Positions 45,097 to 56,767 of a stretch of DNA of 64,000 bases are shown in pieces (the first letter of the stretch is position 1; each line of letters opens with the position of its first letter). The notes beneath the pieces were generated by a model. That model was not told where the DNA came from. It made no database searches and saw nothing but the letters and a program-made list of their open reading frames with translations. This DNA comes from Trebouxia sp. TZW2008 (lineage: Eukaryota; Chlorophyta; Trebouxiophyceae; Trebouxiales; Trebouxiaceae): NCBI GenBank assembly GCA_002118135.1, contig BDIU01000196.1, forward strand, positions 107,153 to 171,152, read 5' to 3'. Both the position numbers and the translations under genes were made by a program.

Positions 45097-48000
45097 TTAC
45101 AGGCTTGACTGCTCGTACATAAGCAGGGTGGCCTCACAAGCGAGAACATCAGAAACTTCGACCTCACGCACTGATTCATCTGAGCTACTGAACCACCGCA
45201 CTTCTGCATGTAAAGAGCTGCCTGGCTTTTGTTCAGAAACAACCCTTCTGAAAGCTGTATAATGACCAAAACCACTAGTACCGCCATGATGCACCACAGC
45301 TGCGGTCAGGTGGTACACTGGCATGCGCCTGGGACTGCTGTCTGCCTTTCCCTTGACCTCTCCATCACCTTCAGCTGTGTCTACTGGCTCAGTAGGACAA
45401 GGCGATGCCCTTGAGGAGCTGCGTCTTGTGTGTGGGAAAGATGCAGGATGTTGCTCTTTTTTGTTTGAGCCTGCTTGTGCTTGAACAGCACCAGCGTGAG
45501 CATTAGCAGCAGCATGAGCATGAGCAGCATCATGGGCTGTATGGCTTGAGGAGGGGTCAACATCACCATCGCGGCTGGGAGCCTCCTGCTCAAAGGGTTC
45601 AATCGCAGCTGATGGTATTGCAGTAGGGTCCGCAGCATCATTAGCAGCCTCATCATCAAGCAGGCTGGTTCCAGAGGTCATGGAAGACGCAATGGTGAGG
45701 GCATGTGAAGCCAACAGCCTCTGCACTGGCCCCGCCTTAGCTGAGGCATGAGGGTTGTCAGGACTGCCCTCTTCAGCAGCATCCTGCCCTGGCCCTGCCT
45801 TGGCTGATGCAAAAGGGCTGTCAGAAGTGCCCTCCTGAGCAGCATCCTGCTGAGAGTTCTGAAGTGTCTGTGCTGCTGTTACTGGTGCCGCTGATGCAGG
45901 AGGGCATTCAGGACTGCCCTCTTGAGCAGCAGCATCCTGCCCTGCCCCTTGAGTTGCCTCTGCTGCTACTGCTGGTGCATTTGATGCATCTTGGGCTGCA
46001 TCTGCTGCTTTTGCTGGTGCATCTGATGTATTTGGAGATGCCTTTGCTGCTGCTGCTGGTGCATCTGAAAGCGGCTGCTGGTCTCCATTGGCCTCCTGTA
46101 CCCCTGTATGCCGCGCTGGTATCTTACCGTCTGCTTGGCTGCTCTTTACACCATCTGACCCACCAGATGCACTCACAGCCTTGGCCTGCTTCAAAGATTG
46201 GGCTGAATTCCCAGACCCTGGAGCGGCTTTGTTCCCAGAAGCTTCAGGGCGTTTGGAGTCAGTGTCAGCACTGCCTGTCCCCATCCATTGTGTCTGGCTA
46301 ACATCAGGAGTGTATTGCCGTCCCACGCTTGTCAGAGGAGGCAGCTTGGCAGCACTGTAGGGGGAGGCATCCAGTGTAAGGGGGAAGGGGATGTGCCCAG
46401 AGAGCTTGACTTGATGGCCTGTATTGGTCCAGAAGGCACGGCGCAGGTGTAGGCAGAGCGCCTGTGGGGGGAGACCAAGGGAAATGCGCTTGACACAAAG
46501 GCTGCCTGCGGGTGCCCATTTCAGACCTGCAGTCATGTGGCCAAGGCTCGTCAAAGCAGGCATTTTGGCAGCACTGTAGGGGGAGGCATCTAGTTGCAGG
46601 GGACAGGAATTGTGCTTTGAGAGCTTGACTTGGTGGCCTGTGTTGGTCCAGAAGGCATGGCGCAGGTGCAGGCAGAGCGCTTGTGGAGGAAGACCCGTTG
46701 AGATGCGCTTGATGCAGTGGCTGCCCGTGGGTGCCCACTTGAGACCCGCAGTTGTGTCAGACCCACATTTGCATGGTCAGAGATTGACATAGTCTTGCTG
46801 GAACGTTGTCAAGGGTTGAGAAGGCGCAGACAGTTGCAGCTTCAACATGGGTCCATATGCAGCAAAGAGGACAACTAAGGGTTGCGACACACAAGCGTGA
46901 CAGCAATTTCTTACAGCATACACAACACACAGAGTGTCAAAATGCAGACCTATTCAACGATAAGAACAGCTTGAGATGCATTACATCACTTGCATTACAA
47001 AGTCAAGATCAGCTCACTTGCATCCTTGGCCAGCTGCTCATAGTCCATGTCTGGCCAAGGGGCCCTTGTCTGCAACAGACCTTTGATGACCTTCCTTGCT
47101 GCCAACTGCCCTTTGGTGACCTTCCTTGCTGGTAACCTCCCTTGCTGTCCTTTGACGACCTTACTAGCTGATGATGTGCCCTGCTGCCCTAGAACACCCT
47201 GGTTTGCTGATGACTCTTCTTGCTGCCCTTGAAGTGCCTCCTGTGCTGATGACTCTCCGTCCTGCCCATCAGTAATCTTTATTGCTGATGACTTTTGAGG
47301 CCCTGTGCTCGCCTTCTCTTCTGATGGCTTTTCTGGCTGCCTGTTGGTCCCCTTCTCCGCTGATGCCTCTCCTTGCCTCCTTTTGACAACCCTCCTGGTT
47401 GATGACTTTCCTTTCTGCCCTTTGATTACCTTGACCTTCTTCTTCTGCTGTTGAGAAGGTGTTGGCTCAGGACTGTCCTGCACTGTTGGGGTTGCTTTTT
47501 GTGAATGCGATGACTGCAGATCTGAAGCTGTTGAAGCTGTTGGCCTTGCTGCTTCTGAATGCGCTGTAGCTGTTGCTGGCTGTGGCATGTTGGCGCCACC
47601 ACCACCAGCGCTTGCGCCCTCAGCTTTCAGGGGAGGTGTTTCAGGTGAGGCGTGTGCTTGTTTCGAGCTTGTAGCAGGGCTCTCACCAGCTGGTCTTTCA
47701 GATGGGGCAGCTGTTAGGCTTGCAGCAGGACTCTTGCCAGCTTCTGGAACAGAACTCAGCTTTCTTGGCTGCTTTGGTTGCATGGCTGCCCTCAATGTGC
47801 ACCTGCAGCTCAATTTGGTGCTTTTGTCAAGTCATGAGACCAGCAGCTGTGAATGCACAGGAGCTGCACAGTATGTACAGCAAATGGTACGATTGCCACA
47901 GATGCGTATGAGAGCACTGTAAGTTGAACTTGCTCAAACATGCAGCACAGAGCATTTCACACAGTTTGATGCAGCAAAGGTGAACAGATGTGGGCGCCTA

Positions 48001-49824
48001 GCAGGAACGTGATACTCCACCAGCAAGCATGTGAATGATGTTGATGACCATGAAGAGCGCAAGGTCACCTAGGACAGCGCATGCTGAATATACGTGTGCA
48101 CCTAGTAGAGACATGGGGCCACCCTAACAAGCATGTAAACGACGATGATGATGATCATCAAGAACGCAAGGCCAGTTATTGACATGTGTATGCACCTAAC
48201 AGGGACAGAGGGCCTTCCTAGCAAGCATGCAAATAATGATGATGATAACGCTGCTGATGATCAGGAAGTCACCTGGGGCAGTGCACTCCCTGTACAAGCT
48301 CCAGGCCACACAGGTCAGCCAAGCAGCGCTGAAGGTTGGCACCACCAGCTACTACTGTCCTGCTGCCAAGCTGTCCAGCAGACACCTACAAGGCAGGAGT
48401 TTTGTCTGTTGAATACTTTTGTATTGAACAGAGCAAGGCAAAAAGGACAGCAAATGAGCTGTGTAACTGTTGCAATGCTAATCGAAATGCGATGCATCAG
48501 AAACCAGAGATGACAAGCCTGTGGCGTACACATACATTCCTGTCATTGTCAGGAAATGACATGCATGTCACAGCGTTCTGTTGGCATTGCATGGAAGCAA
48601 ACACTGTCATGTAAGCCCTGACCCCATGAGTTTGGTCATGTAAGGCCACATGCAGAGCTCAGACTCACAGCCCAGCACAATGCATTTCGTGTGCATGGCT
48701 TTGAGCAAGCCTTCATACATGACGCTCCGCATGATGCAAGGGTAGTTGCAGACAATGGCACAGTATCTTGGCAGCATGCAGACAAATGCTTGAGGCAAGA
48801 ATGGTTGCAGCCAATGATTGTACCGTTGCAGTTGGCAGTGCCAGTGGCAGCACATAGAATGGGGAATGCTGGCTGGTGAAGCTGTACTGACATGTGGTGC
48901 ACATCATGTCATTGACTGTGCTGCCCTCTAAAGGTGGCCTGCCAAGATGGCCTTGCTGAGACTGCAGATCTGAACGGGAGAAGTCATGCATTTGGGATTC
49001 TGAGTCAGAAGTTGAGGAGGAGTCTGTAGAGCTGCTGCTGCTGCTGCTGCTGCTGTCAAGGGCTGCGCCATGTGAGTTGTCACTAGCCAGTTCAGCTGTT
49101 GCACTGTCCCCTGCGGCATTGCAAGCTGGGGCAATGTGCTTGCCACTGAAACTAGCTGATAGCAGATCTGGTATAAATTTCCAAGGGTATTGAGCATGCT
49201 GTAGCCTGTGCTGACTCTGATTTGACTGTTTGCTCAATTCTGTGGCGACTGTGCTGCAAATCAGCTCTAGGACCTCAGCTGAGTCATTTTGCTCGCCATC
49301 CCTCAAGCAATCAACTGATATGTACTGCCTGCAGACGCCTCAAGATTGTAGCGCAAGCATTTGCGACATGTTGTCTGCATGAGCACTAGCTTGACCCAAT
49401 GTCATGATTGAATCAGGGTATACATACGTCGTACTTGAGATGCATGCTGCTGCTCTGTGTGTACACAGTACAAATTTGTTCATACAGCCAGCAATTGTAC
49501 CTGAAGGCGTTGATCACCGGCTTTGGAGTGATGCTCTTCCGACGACGCTTTGAATTGTCGTTGAGAGCAGACAAGCAGTCTGACAAAGCGCTTACCAAAG
49601 GGACTTCGTTGGACGAGTACAGAGACGTCGTTCGATGCAGCTGCTGCACGACTTCCTCTGACGATGCTAGAGCCTGTGTCAATACACCAGTGTCTTCAGC
49701 ATGTACAGAAGCGCATCAAAGCGCAAATGCAAGCAAGCCTTCCTCGCACCTGAAGCACGGCGTTCAAAAAGCAAGTGTTGCCAATATTTTTGAGGCCAGG
49801 CACATTTGCGTCCTGGGAAGGCAT
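45097..49824 (-). CDS. Ubiquitin-specific protease (USP/UCH family), about 1026 aa
   Basis: Six exons join in phase: 49824-49750, 49673-49501, 49328-48824, 48385-48273, 47802-47018 and 46526-45097. The Cys box is in exon 1 (GLKNIGNTCFLNAVLQ), with the catalytic Cys in NTCF. Exon 3 carries EQNDSAEVLELICS, matching the Q-D-A-E motif, and CTTCQ of the zinc finger. The second Cys pair spans the exon 4/5 join (HCPRCTLRAA). Exon 6 has LPPQALCLHLRRAFW, then the His box GTSGFGHYTAFRR and WFSSSDESVREV. It removes ubiquitin from proteins; layout and length of the core recall USP30-like enzymes. Long low-complexity inserts (Lys/Gln/Gly repeats in exon 5, Asp/Ala/Ser in exon 6) interrupt the fold. No TM segment seen. 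The start MPSQDANVPG is the first Met in frame; an upstream exon cannot be excluded. Confidence 0.88.
46328..46766 (-). repeat. 219-bp tandem duplication at the USP last exon
   Basis: Two copies with a 219-bp period (73 codons, in frame), for example GGCAGCACTGTAGGGGGAGG at about 46349 and 46568. Both code LPPQALCLHLR, AFWTNTGHQVKLS and LDASPYSAAK. The downstream copy has the working acceptor CTGCAG at 46529-46527; the upstream copy has CTGCGG at the matching place. Confidence 0.9.
48000..48280. repeat. About 102-bp tandem repeat ending at a USP donor
   Basis: Three units with shared CACCTA(A/G)(C/T)A and CAAGCATG(T/C)(A/G)AA then GATGATGATGA and CAAGGTCACC text, at about 47996, 48100 and 48195. 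The last unit contains the actual donor of USP exon 4 (48273), so each unit is a donor-edge copy. Confidence 0.7.
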
Positions 49825-49908
49825 CAATTTTCGCAGCGGCCAATCCCGCGCAACTGGTTGGTGGCTCGCAGCGGCAAGCGAGGCAAGCTCCCTGGCAAGC
49901 TCCGAGGC

Positions 49909-50380
49909 CAGTGGGGGCGATGTCCCGTGTAATTACGGTCGACTTCATGTTAACTTACAAGTTGGGGGAAGGACCACCTGCGCTCTCGCAACATCTTGAA
50001 AAGACTACAACCGTGTCGATTACAAGCGCAACACCTCGATCCAGCCCGAATTTTGCTGTTGTGCGTGATCGACATCATTCGAGACACTTGCAGGCGTCAT
50101 ACGTGCTGGCCTTGATCTGGGCAAGGCTCGTGATCTTACAGTGGAAAACGCTTCGGAACGCGTATAACTTCTGGGCTGCAGCATCGCTTATGCTGAGAAC
50201 TCGTTCAAAGCTTGCTTGATTGCTTTCGATGCCTCAGAACAAGCGAAAAGCTTCGAGTTGCAGCAGCCTGCGCGCAATCCCGCTGTGAACAGCTGTAAAC
50301 AGGTGGTACATCCAGATTTGCTGGAAATCGTATTTGGGATCGAAATTGGACCGTAATTACACGGGACATCGCCCCCACTG
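49909..50380. mobile_element. Nonautonomous TIR DNA transposon, 472 bp, 9-bp TSD
   Basis: Perfect 32-bp terminal inverted repeats start CAGTGGGGGCGATGTCCCGT and continue GTAATTACGGTC; the right end is the exact reverse complement. The element is flanked by identical 9-bp direct repeats CTCCGAGGC at 49900-49908 and 50381-50389. A 9-bp target duplication is typical of Mutator-like elements. The interior has no transposase, so it needs a partner in trans. Perfect TIRs and TSD indicate a recent insertion, 85 bp upstream of the USP start. Confidence 0.92.
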
Positions 50381-50707
50381 CTCCGAGGCCCTCAATCCAA
50401 ATGACGGCTGGTTTCGGAGCTTTTATGTGCGTTGCGAATGGCGTTATAATTGAGCGTTATCGAGCTCGTGGCGGTGCGCTCGCGTTGTATTTGCATGTTT
50501 TGAGGTACAAAACGCGTACTTTGTGGTCACCCCTGCGACGCTGTTTGCTGGAGGTTCCGCTCCGATTCGGTAAAAGCCTTTTTGACGTATCAAGCGGAGT
50601 CTGATCTGTTCTGAGCGAGCTTGACCTGATAGTTACTGATCCCAGCGCTAGGCAGCACATTGCGCACAAAAGGTCCTTTGCAGTCCGCTGTGTATCAAGA
50701 CTGCACA

Positions 50708-51632
50708 ATGAGCGAGCAGGCACAAGCCCAGAGCGTACTTGTCAAGCTGAAAGAGTTCCTACATGCAAGGACCATGCGTGAGCACTGGCAGGTCAGACTC
50801 TTGTTTGACTGCATGAACACAGTCAGCATGAGTTGCAGCTCATTTGCAGCTGTGAGTCAGAGACCTTCTCCGATACAGTAATGATCAAAGCTGTCACTTG
50901 ATTCCTGGTTGGTGACATCACTGTTCATGGTTATGACGCAGACATACAGTATGTTTGATGAGTCATTGCTCTGGGATGCTCCGCCAATACTTTTGAACGG
51001 CAGAGAAAAGCTGCGTGTGGTGGCATATTTTGCAAAGAGAATAACAAAGCTGGATTTTGAGGAGCACTCCTCCGCTGTGGAACGCAATCAGAATGGCCAG
51101 AAGCAGGTCAAGGTTGTTTGCACATTCCTTATCAAGATTCTACCAGAGTTCCTGCACATCCCCACCATCAAAGTCAATGCCACAGTCAAGCTGGGGGTGA
51201 CTGACGACTTCCAGAAGGTACGCCTTCGCAGCTGTCAGTCTGTTCCTTGATGGCCAAACACATCAGCACTCAGTTTGTTCCTTGATGGCCAAACACATCA
51301 GCAGAAGTTACAGTGGGCAAGTCACAAACTGTCGTCACAGACTGTTGGCCAGGTGCTTCAACATTTCGTGTGTCACCTCATCGGTCCATCTGCATTGCCT
51401 GCTATTGGCGTTACTCCATTGCCATTTGCTCAGGATGCAGTCTGAGCATTGATTCCAACATGTGCAGGTCACCTCCATCTATGGCAGGCTGCACAGCTTC
51501 CCTTGTCTGCCAAACTTCATGCGCCGCACCAATGCCTTTGTTCTGGGAACTGTTGGTGTTGCCACTGAACCTTGGTGGAGCAAGACTCTATGGCTGTATG
51601 GAGACAACTCATACCAGAACAAGAAGCACTGA
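50708..51632 (+). CDS. NTF2/SnoaL-like small protein, 174 aa
   Basis: Three exons join in phase: 50708-50791, 50942-51217 and 51468-51632. The product begins MSEQAQAQSVLVKLKEFLHA and has the order helix, W, then LLWDAPPILLNGREKLRVVAY, KVVCTFLIKILPEF and TLWLYGDNSYQNKKH at the end. A single compact alpha+beta domain with the (F/Y)...D.....P....GR..(I/L) element is characteristic of SnoaL/NTF2-like folds, and the length fits. I do not know its ligand. It is divergent from the USP gene across the transposon. A 33-bp direct duplication (GTTCCTTGATGGCCAAACAC) sits in the second intron near 51232-51303. Confidence 0.65.
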
Positions 51633-52641
51633 CAATGAGATTTTCACAGCCTTCACGTGAAGGTGTTGGAAGATACTATGCGAAGGGTATCACAGCTATG
51701 TTCAGAGCTGTACATCAGTTGCTGTGGCTTGCAAGCTCGTTTGTGGTACAGAGAGCTGCTGTGCAACTAGACTACAGCTTTGCCATTGCTGATGATCTGC
51801 AGGGACCAACACAAATGCCTCCAAGGCCAAGCTGCGCTGTTTGCTTGCCTTTCCTATCACAAAGTCAGCAAGTCAGCAGGACCTTCTTGTGTTGCTTAGG
51901 ACACCTTACAAGACTCCAGCTTGCAGTCAACCCTAGTGTAATTCTTTGCAGCTTCTCAGATTGCAATGCTTAGTCAGATATCGTTGATGGTTGTGGGTTT
52001 GCTTGTATGTTATATGTTACGTGTTGGTCGTTTGTGCAGGTAGACCTGGTTGCTAGGACAGAGTCACGAGTTGCTGAAGAATTGGTACATTGTAGCAATG
52101 CTTATGTATATAGTTATCAGGCAGAACAGTTGCCTTTGTCAAATGTTTGCACATTGGACTGGGGTGTTTGATCTTCGGTCTGGAAGCAGATTGTCGTAGC
52201 CTTTGCAAACGCCGGACAACTGCACATCAATCAGCGCATGTCCACAGGCATGGTCTCAGAGCACAGGTGCCTTCACACTGTCATTCCTACAGGATGAACG
52301 AGACAAGAGCAGATCGTGACCTTCGCTGATTCTCAAGGCCGCGATCACCGTCGTCAAAGCTGTATGGTACTACGGTCATGCTGGTAGCAATTCCTGCAGC
52401 TTGACACACACGAAAGGCGGTGTCGCACAGGGAATGAGAAGAGCGGCATGTGCTTGCCCAGGCCCTCTTCGTAGTACTGTCGGCGACGAAGAACTTGCAA
52501 CAGCCGCAGTGAGACTCGCTTTGAGATCTGCTTGTGGTCATCTTTTGCCATCGTTCTTGGCTCCAAAATTTGTGACTATGAAGTTGTGACTGAAGCTGTG
52601 ATCACACAACCCGGGCTCACCTCAGTTCCTGCTGTGTGCAG
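51633..52641. other. No gene resolved; likely 5' exons of the TBC gene
   Basis: The TBC gene's first recognised exon starts after an acceptor at 52642, so a first exon must lie upstream. Frames at 51572-51973 and 52401-52589 are candidates but none could be joined in phase with confidence. Confidence 0.35.
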
Positions 52642-55600
52642 AGCTTAACGCAGCAACAGTGGCAGCAAGCACACGATAGCACCGGCAAGGTCCAGAAAGG
52701 CAAATATAGGCAAACTTGCAAGGCCATCAGGAACAAGGGCCTAACCAGATCAGTGCGAAGTCAGGTGTTGCTCTGCACATATGCTAATGCTCAAAATTGC
52801 AATGGCCTGCTGAACAGTGCTGGCATGCCAGTGCAGGCTTGGCCATTACTCTTGGGTTGCTACACACCCACAGAGACAGAGGCTGAGACACAAGCTATCA
52901 AGTGTGTACCACAGCTGACCAAGTGCTTGATTGCTGAGATTTTGCTGACTCATCTGAATTGTTGTATTGTGCACTGCAGCGATGTAGTACAGCTGACCAA
53001 ATGAGCTTGTTGGCATCAATTTTGCTTGAAAGCAGTCACACGTCGAGATTGTCGTGGTTGTTACTGCAGCAATGTGTCATAGCTGACTAGAACAGCTTGT
53101 TTGCTTGAATTTTGCTTGCAAGCACTGACATATTCATGTTCTTCTCCTGTTTTCTGCAGCAATGGAGCACAGCAAGAATACGCATTGTTGCTGCAACAGG
53201 CTGCTCACCCAGATGCGCATGACAAATTTCAGATGCACAGTGGAGGGGAAACCTGGGAACAGAACGTCCGCCGAATAACTAACGACGTGGTATGTATCTG
53301 TTCCAAACTCAAATCAGATCTTGCAATGCGTCTGTCCGCCTCTGTCTCAGAGCGTCCTGCTGCTTGTCTACAAGTGCCTTGCAGAAGTGCATAGGCGGTT
53401 GTTGCACACAAAAGTGACCACTGTAGGATGCCACAAGTCTTGCCAATGAGCACTCCAGTGTCACCTGTCAGCACACCTTCCATGCAGGAGTCCGTATGAA
53501 ATGCTGTTGTCGCACAAATAGCGCCTGCTGTAACGTGCAACAGCAACAGTTTGCACACATTCCTGGCTGTAACAGGTAATGATGTGATGACAGTGAGTCT
53601 TGCCATCTCCATTTCAGCCACTTGTCATCCTCTATTTCAGCCAGGAAAGCGTGTGAGCACGATGATGTGATGCAGAACAGCAATTGATGTAGCCTGATCC
53701 AAGTCTTGCTAGTTGGGCTTCAGCATAACCTGTCCGCCTCTGTTGCCAGTTGGACTTCAGCACCATGTGTCAGGCTCTTATTGACCCAAATATGCATGTG
53801 AACACAACAATGTGATGCAGAACAGGGCTGATCGGGGCCCTCAGCACATGTCTCCAGAGGAACAGGAAGCAAGCGATCGGCGGCTTGAGCGCATACTGAC
53901 AGCTTACGCATATTGCGACCCTCTTGTGGGCTACTGTCAAGGTCAGATCTGTAGCAGTCAAGCTTATCTTGGCATCATTTCACAAGAACTCTGTTTTAAA
54001 GCCTCAAGATGTAGCAAGATCCAAGGTCATGTTGTACCTTTACTGCTTACGCTGAAGGATCTCTTTCATCAGCCTTGCAATATGCTAGTGTGGTTTGGCA
54101 TTATGTATGGGCTTACCCTGAAGCACCTGGTGTTTGTTGCAGTACACTGTAGCCCAGTCACAAGATGCTGATGGTCAGCATAAATGCCCATGCTTGCACT
54201 GAGCTGCATCTTTTTCTCTGTACAGGGAAAACATAAACAGGAAATCTGTGCTTTATGTGCAGTCCTTGCAAACATAAATTCAAACTGTCCAACTGCATGC
54301 CAATGACTCAGTCAGTCAGTTGTGCTGTTGTGCCTTTGCCAGGTATGGCTGACATCCTGTCCCCTTTCTTGGTGGTATATCCAGACAGCGATGCACTGGC
54401 GTTCATGTGCTTTGCTTCGGTGCTGGGGCAGATCCGGCAGAATTTCTTGGAGGGGCAACCTGGAGTGCATGCCAGCATTCAGCATGTTGGCAGCCTGCTG
54501 CGGCGCGTTGATGCCAAGCTATGGCGCCAGATAGGTACACAGATGCAGATAAATGCATGCTATACACAGTTGCAGATTGAAAGGGCATTGCTGAATAGAT
54601 GTCACATAGCTATTTACAAAGTCAGCATCAGAGTTCGTTGCTAATCGATGTGGATGAAGGACCTGTCTCTCACAGCGTCATCAGCATGAAGCGAGTTGCT
54701 GTACGTGCCGACTTGCTTTGACACTGCAATACGCGCATGGCTTGTTTACAGATACGCATGTTGCCAGGCTCAGGACCAGGCATTTGGGGTCAGCCCAACA
54801 TCCAGCCAGTAGCGTTGCCAGTGCAGGCATGATAAGCATGGGCTGGCTCAGCACTGATCCAACATATCATGTGCATGTCTCCACGATGCGTTGGGTATGT
54901 GTTGCAGAGAAGCTGGACATGTCCACTGGGGTGTTTGCCTTCCGCATGCTGGTGTGCCAGTTCAGGCGTGAGATGACTTTTGATGACGTGTTTGGCTTCT
55001 GGGAGAGGTTGTGGGCAGCTGAGCAGTTAGCGTCTTGCCAGCTCAAGGTCAGCACAAAGCAATGAATAACTGTATGTAGCATTTGATATGTAACGCATAA
55101 CACGCAGCACATAGAAGTGAAGAGTATACATCACTGAGACTCCTGCAAGATGCTGCTATAGCAAACAATAATTGTCTTTGCTGTGCTGAATCAATAACTT
55201 GATGGTGCTGGCATAGCATGCAAGACTGTACTACAACCTTGCTGGAACTTATCGTCTGTCTCTCTTGGATTTATTGTCTGTCTCTTAAGCGTCTGTCTCT
55301 CTTCTTTGTTTTGTTGTGTTCCACAAGCTGCTGTCAAAGCAAGCAGCCAAGGCCCTGTTCTCAATGGGCCTATTTCGTCAGTGAAAGATAATGGTGCAAT
55401 TGCATGCAGGACTACTGCATTGCAGCCTTGCTACGTCGGCACAGAAAGCAGATCCTGCGCTTGAAATCGCCTGAAGATTTTATTCAGGTGACATGTCAGT
55501 CACCTGATGCTTTGATGTTGTCATCATACTGCTTTGAGCTCAGTTTCTCTGCTTACATGCCCTGCCAAAATTTGTTCCAAGGGTGAATTGCATGCACCGT

Positions 55601-56028
55601 ATACTACAAAACTGATCTCAGTTGACTTGCAAATGCATGTTGCACAGACAGAGGCACAGCTTTGCAAACGCTTTCAGTACGGTCTTTTTGCATCCTGGCA
55701 AGCTGACTGCATCACCCATGACAAGCCTGTAGAAGCACTGCGGTGCAACACACATCATATCAGCACCTGCATGTGCCATGTTTTGGCATGTGCAGCCATT
55801 GACACACCTTTGCTTTTGTTGCTGCAGTTTGTGAACAAAGACATTGTGCCAATAGACGGTCCTGCTATTGTCAAGGCTGCCTATAAGATGTGGAAGCAGA
55901 CTGGCAGCAAACAGAAGCCACAAGCAAATGGAGAGGCGTGGCAGAGACTGTCTAAAGCAGAGGCCAACAATGTGAAGACCGCTGAACCAGTGGCAATGCA
56001 TGCTCAGAATGCACCTAGTGCGCTGTGA
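52642..56028 (+). CDS. TBC-domain Rab GTPase-activating protein (5' end open)
   Basis: Eight exons in phase: 52642-52764, 52837-52901, 53160-53289, 53821-53941, 54343-54534, 54908-55047, 55410-55487 and 55828-56028, giving about 349 residues. The TBC signatures are present: KAIRNKGLTRSVRSQAWPLL at the start, ITNDVNRADRG (the IxxDxxR arginine finger, made at an exon join), YCQGM (glutamine finger, made at another join), then FRMLVCQFRREMTFDDVFGF and WERLWAAE. Both catalytic fingers are intact, so it should accelerate GTP hydrolysis by a Rab in membrane traffic. It most resembles the Gyp7/TBC1D15 group by its C-terminal part. The C-terminal exon adds a basic tail. The N-terminal region before the TBC domain was not found. 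Confidence 0.88.
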
Positions 56029-56767
56029 TGACAACTATGCACATGCCCACAATCATTATGAACCAAAAAGGACTCTGCTGTCTCCTGTACACATGCACTT
56101 CAGCTCTGATCTGTGACAAGCAAGTTCGCATACATGACAGCATTATAGGGGTCCCCTTGCACTACGCATTGCCTCAGATACTTGCTTGTTGAAAGGCGCT
56201 TGATAACCACAAACTTGACTAGTGATCTTCGAATTTCAAATCCTGAGTATGTATGTGTGACCAACAGCTGCAACTGTACACTGCCGTGATGCAGTCTACT
56301 GAAATTCACATTTCCTGACAGAGTCTTTCAGAGGAGTTTTCTATCCTAAATTTCCACTATCTTTCCTATTACAAACTTCAGCCATACTTTCACTTCTTGC
56401 AAATAGTCGCATTGCAAAAACCCTGCTGAACATTCTGAGTGTGTGAATATGCAGTTGTGACCACATCAACCATAGCAGCACCCCATAACAGCTGCTGAGG
56501 GTAGTGATGCAATGTCTGCCTGCATTTTTGCTGCGATTTCCTGTAGTCTAGGCTGCCATATCGTGAACCAAGTAGTTAGCTGCAAATGGATGATGAGGCA
56601 TGCTACCGTAACAAGCCCGACAGTGATATCGTCCATGCTAGGGGCGCTCATGCCTCAGGCATCTTGCATCGCACCAGCCGCTGCATTCAAGTCATTATCA
56701 AAGAGCATCTGCACACACCAGTTCCAGTCTCACACATTTGTAGTAGAAGCCTCTGACACATCGCTCT
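56029..56767. other. Intergenic between convergent TBC and TAF13 genes
   Basis: AT-richer stretch with no coding exon recognised; holds the 3'-UTRs of both genes. Confidence 0.5.

Noticed and set aside
49909..50380. CACTA-type element from the CAGTG ends
   Set aside because: CACTA elements leave 2-3-bp duplications; this one has 9 bp, which fits Mutator-like elements better.
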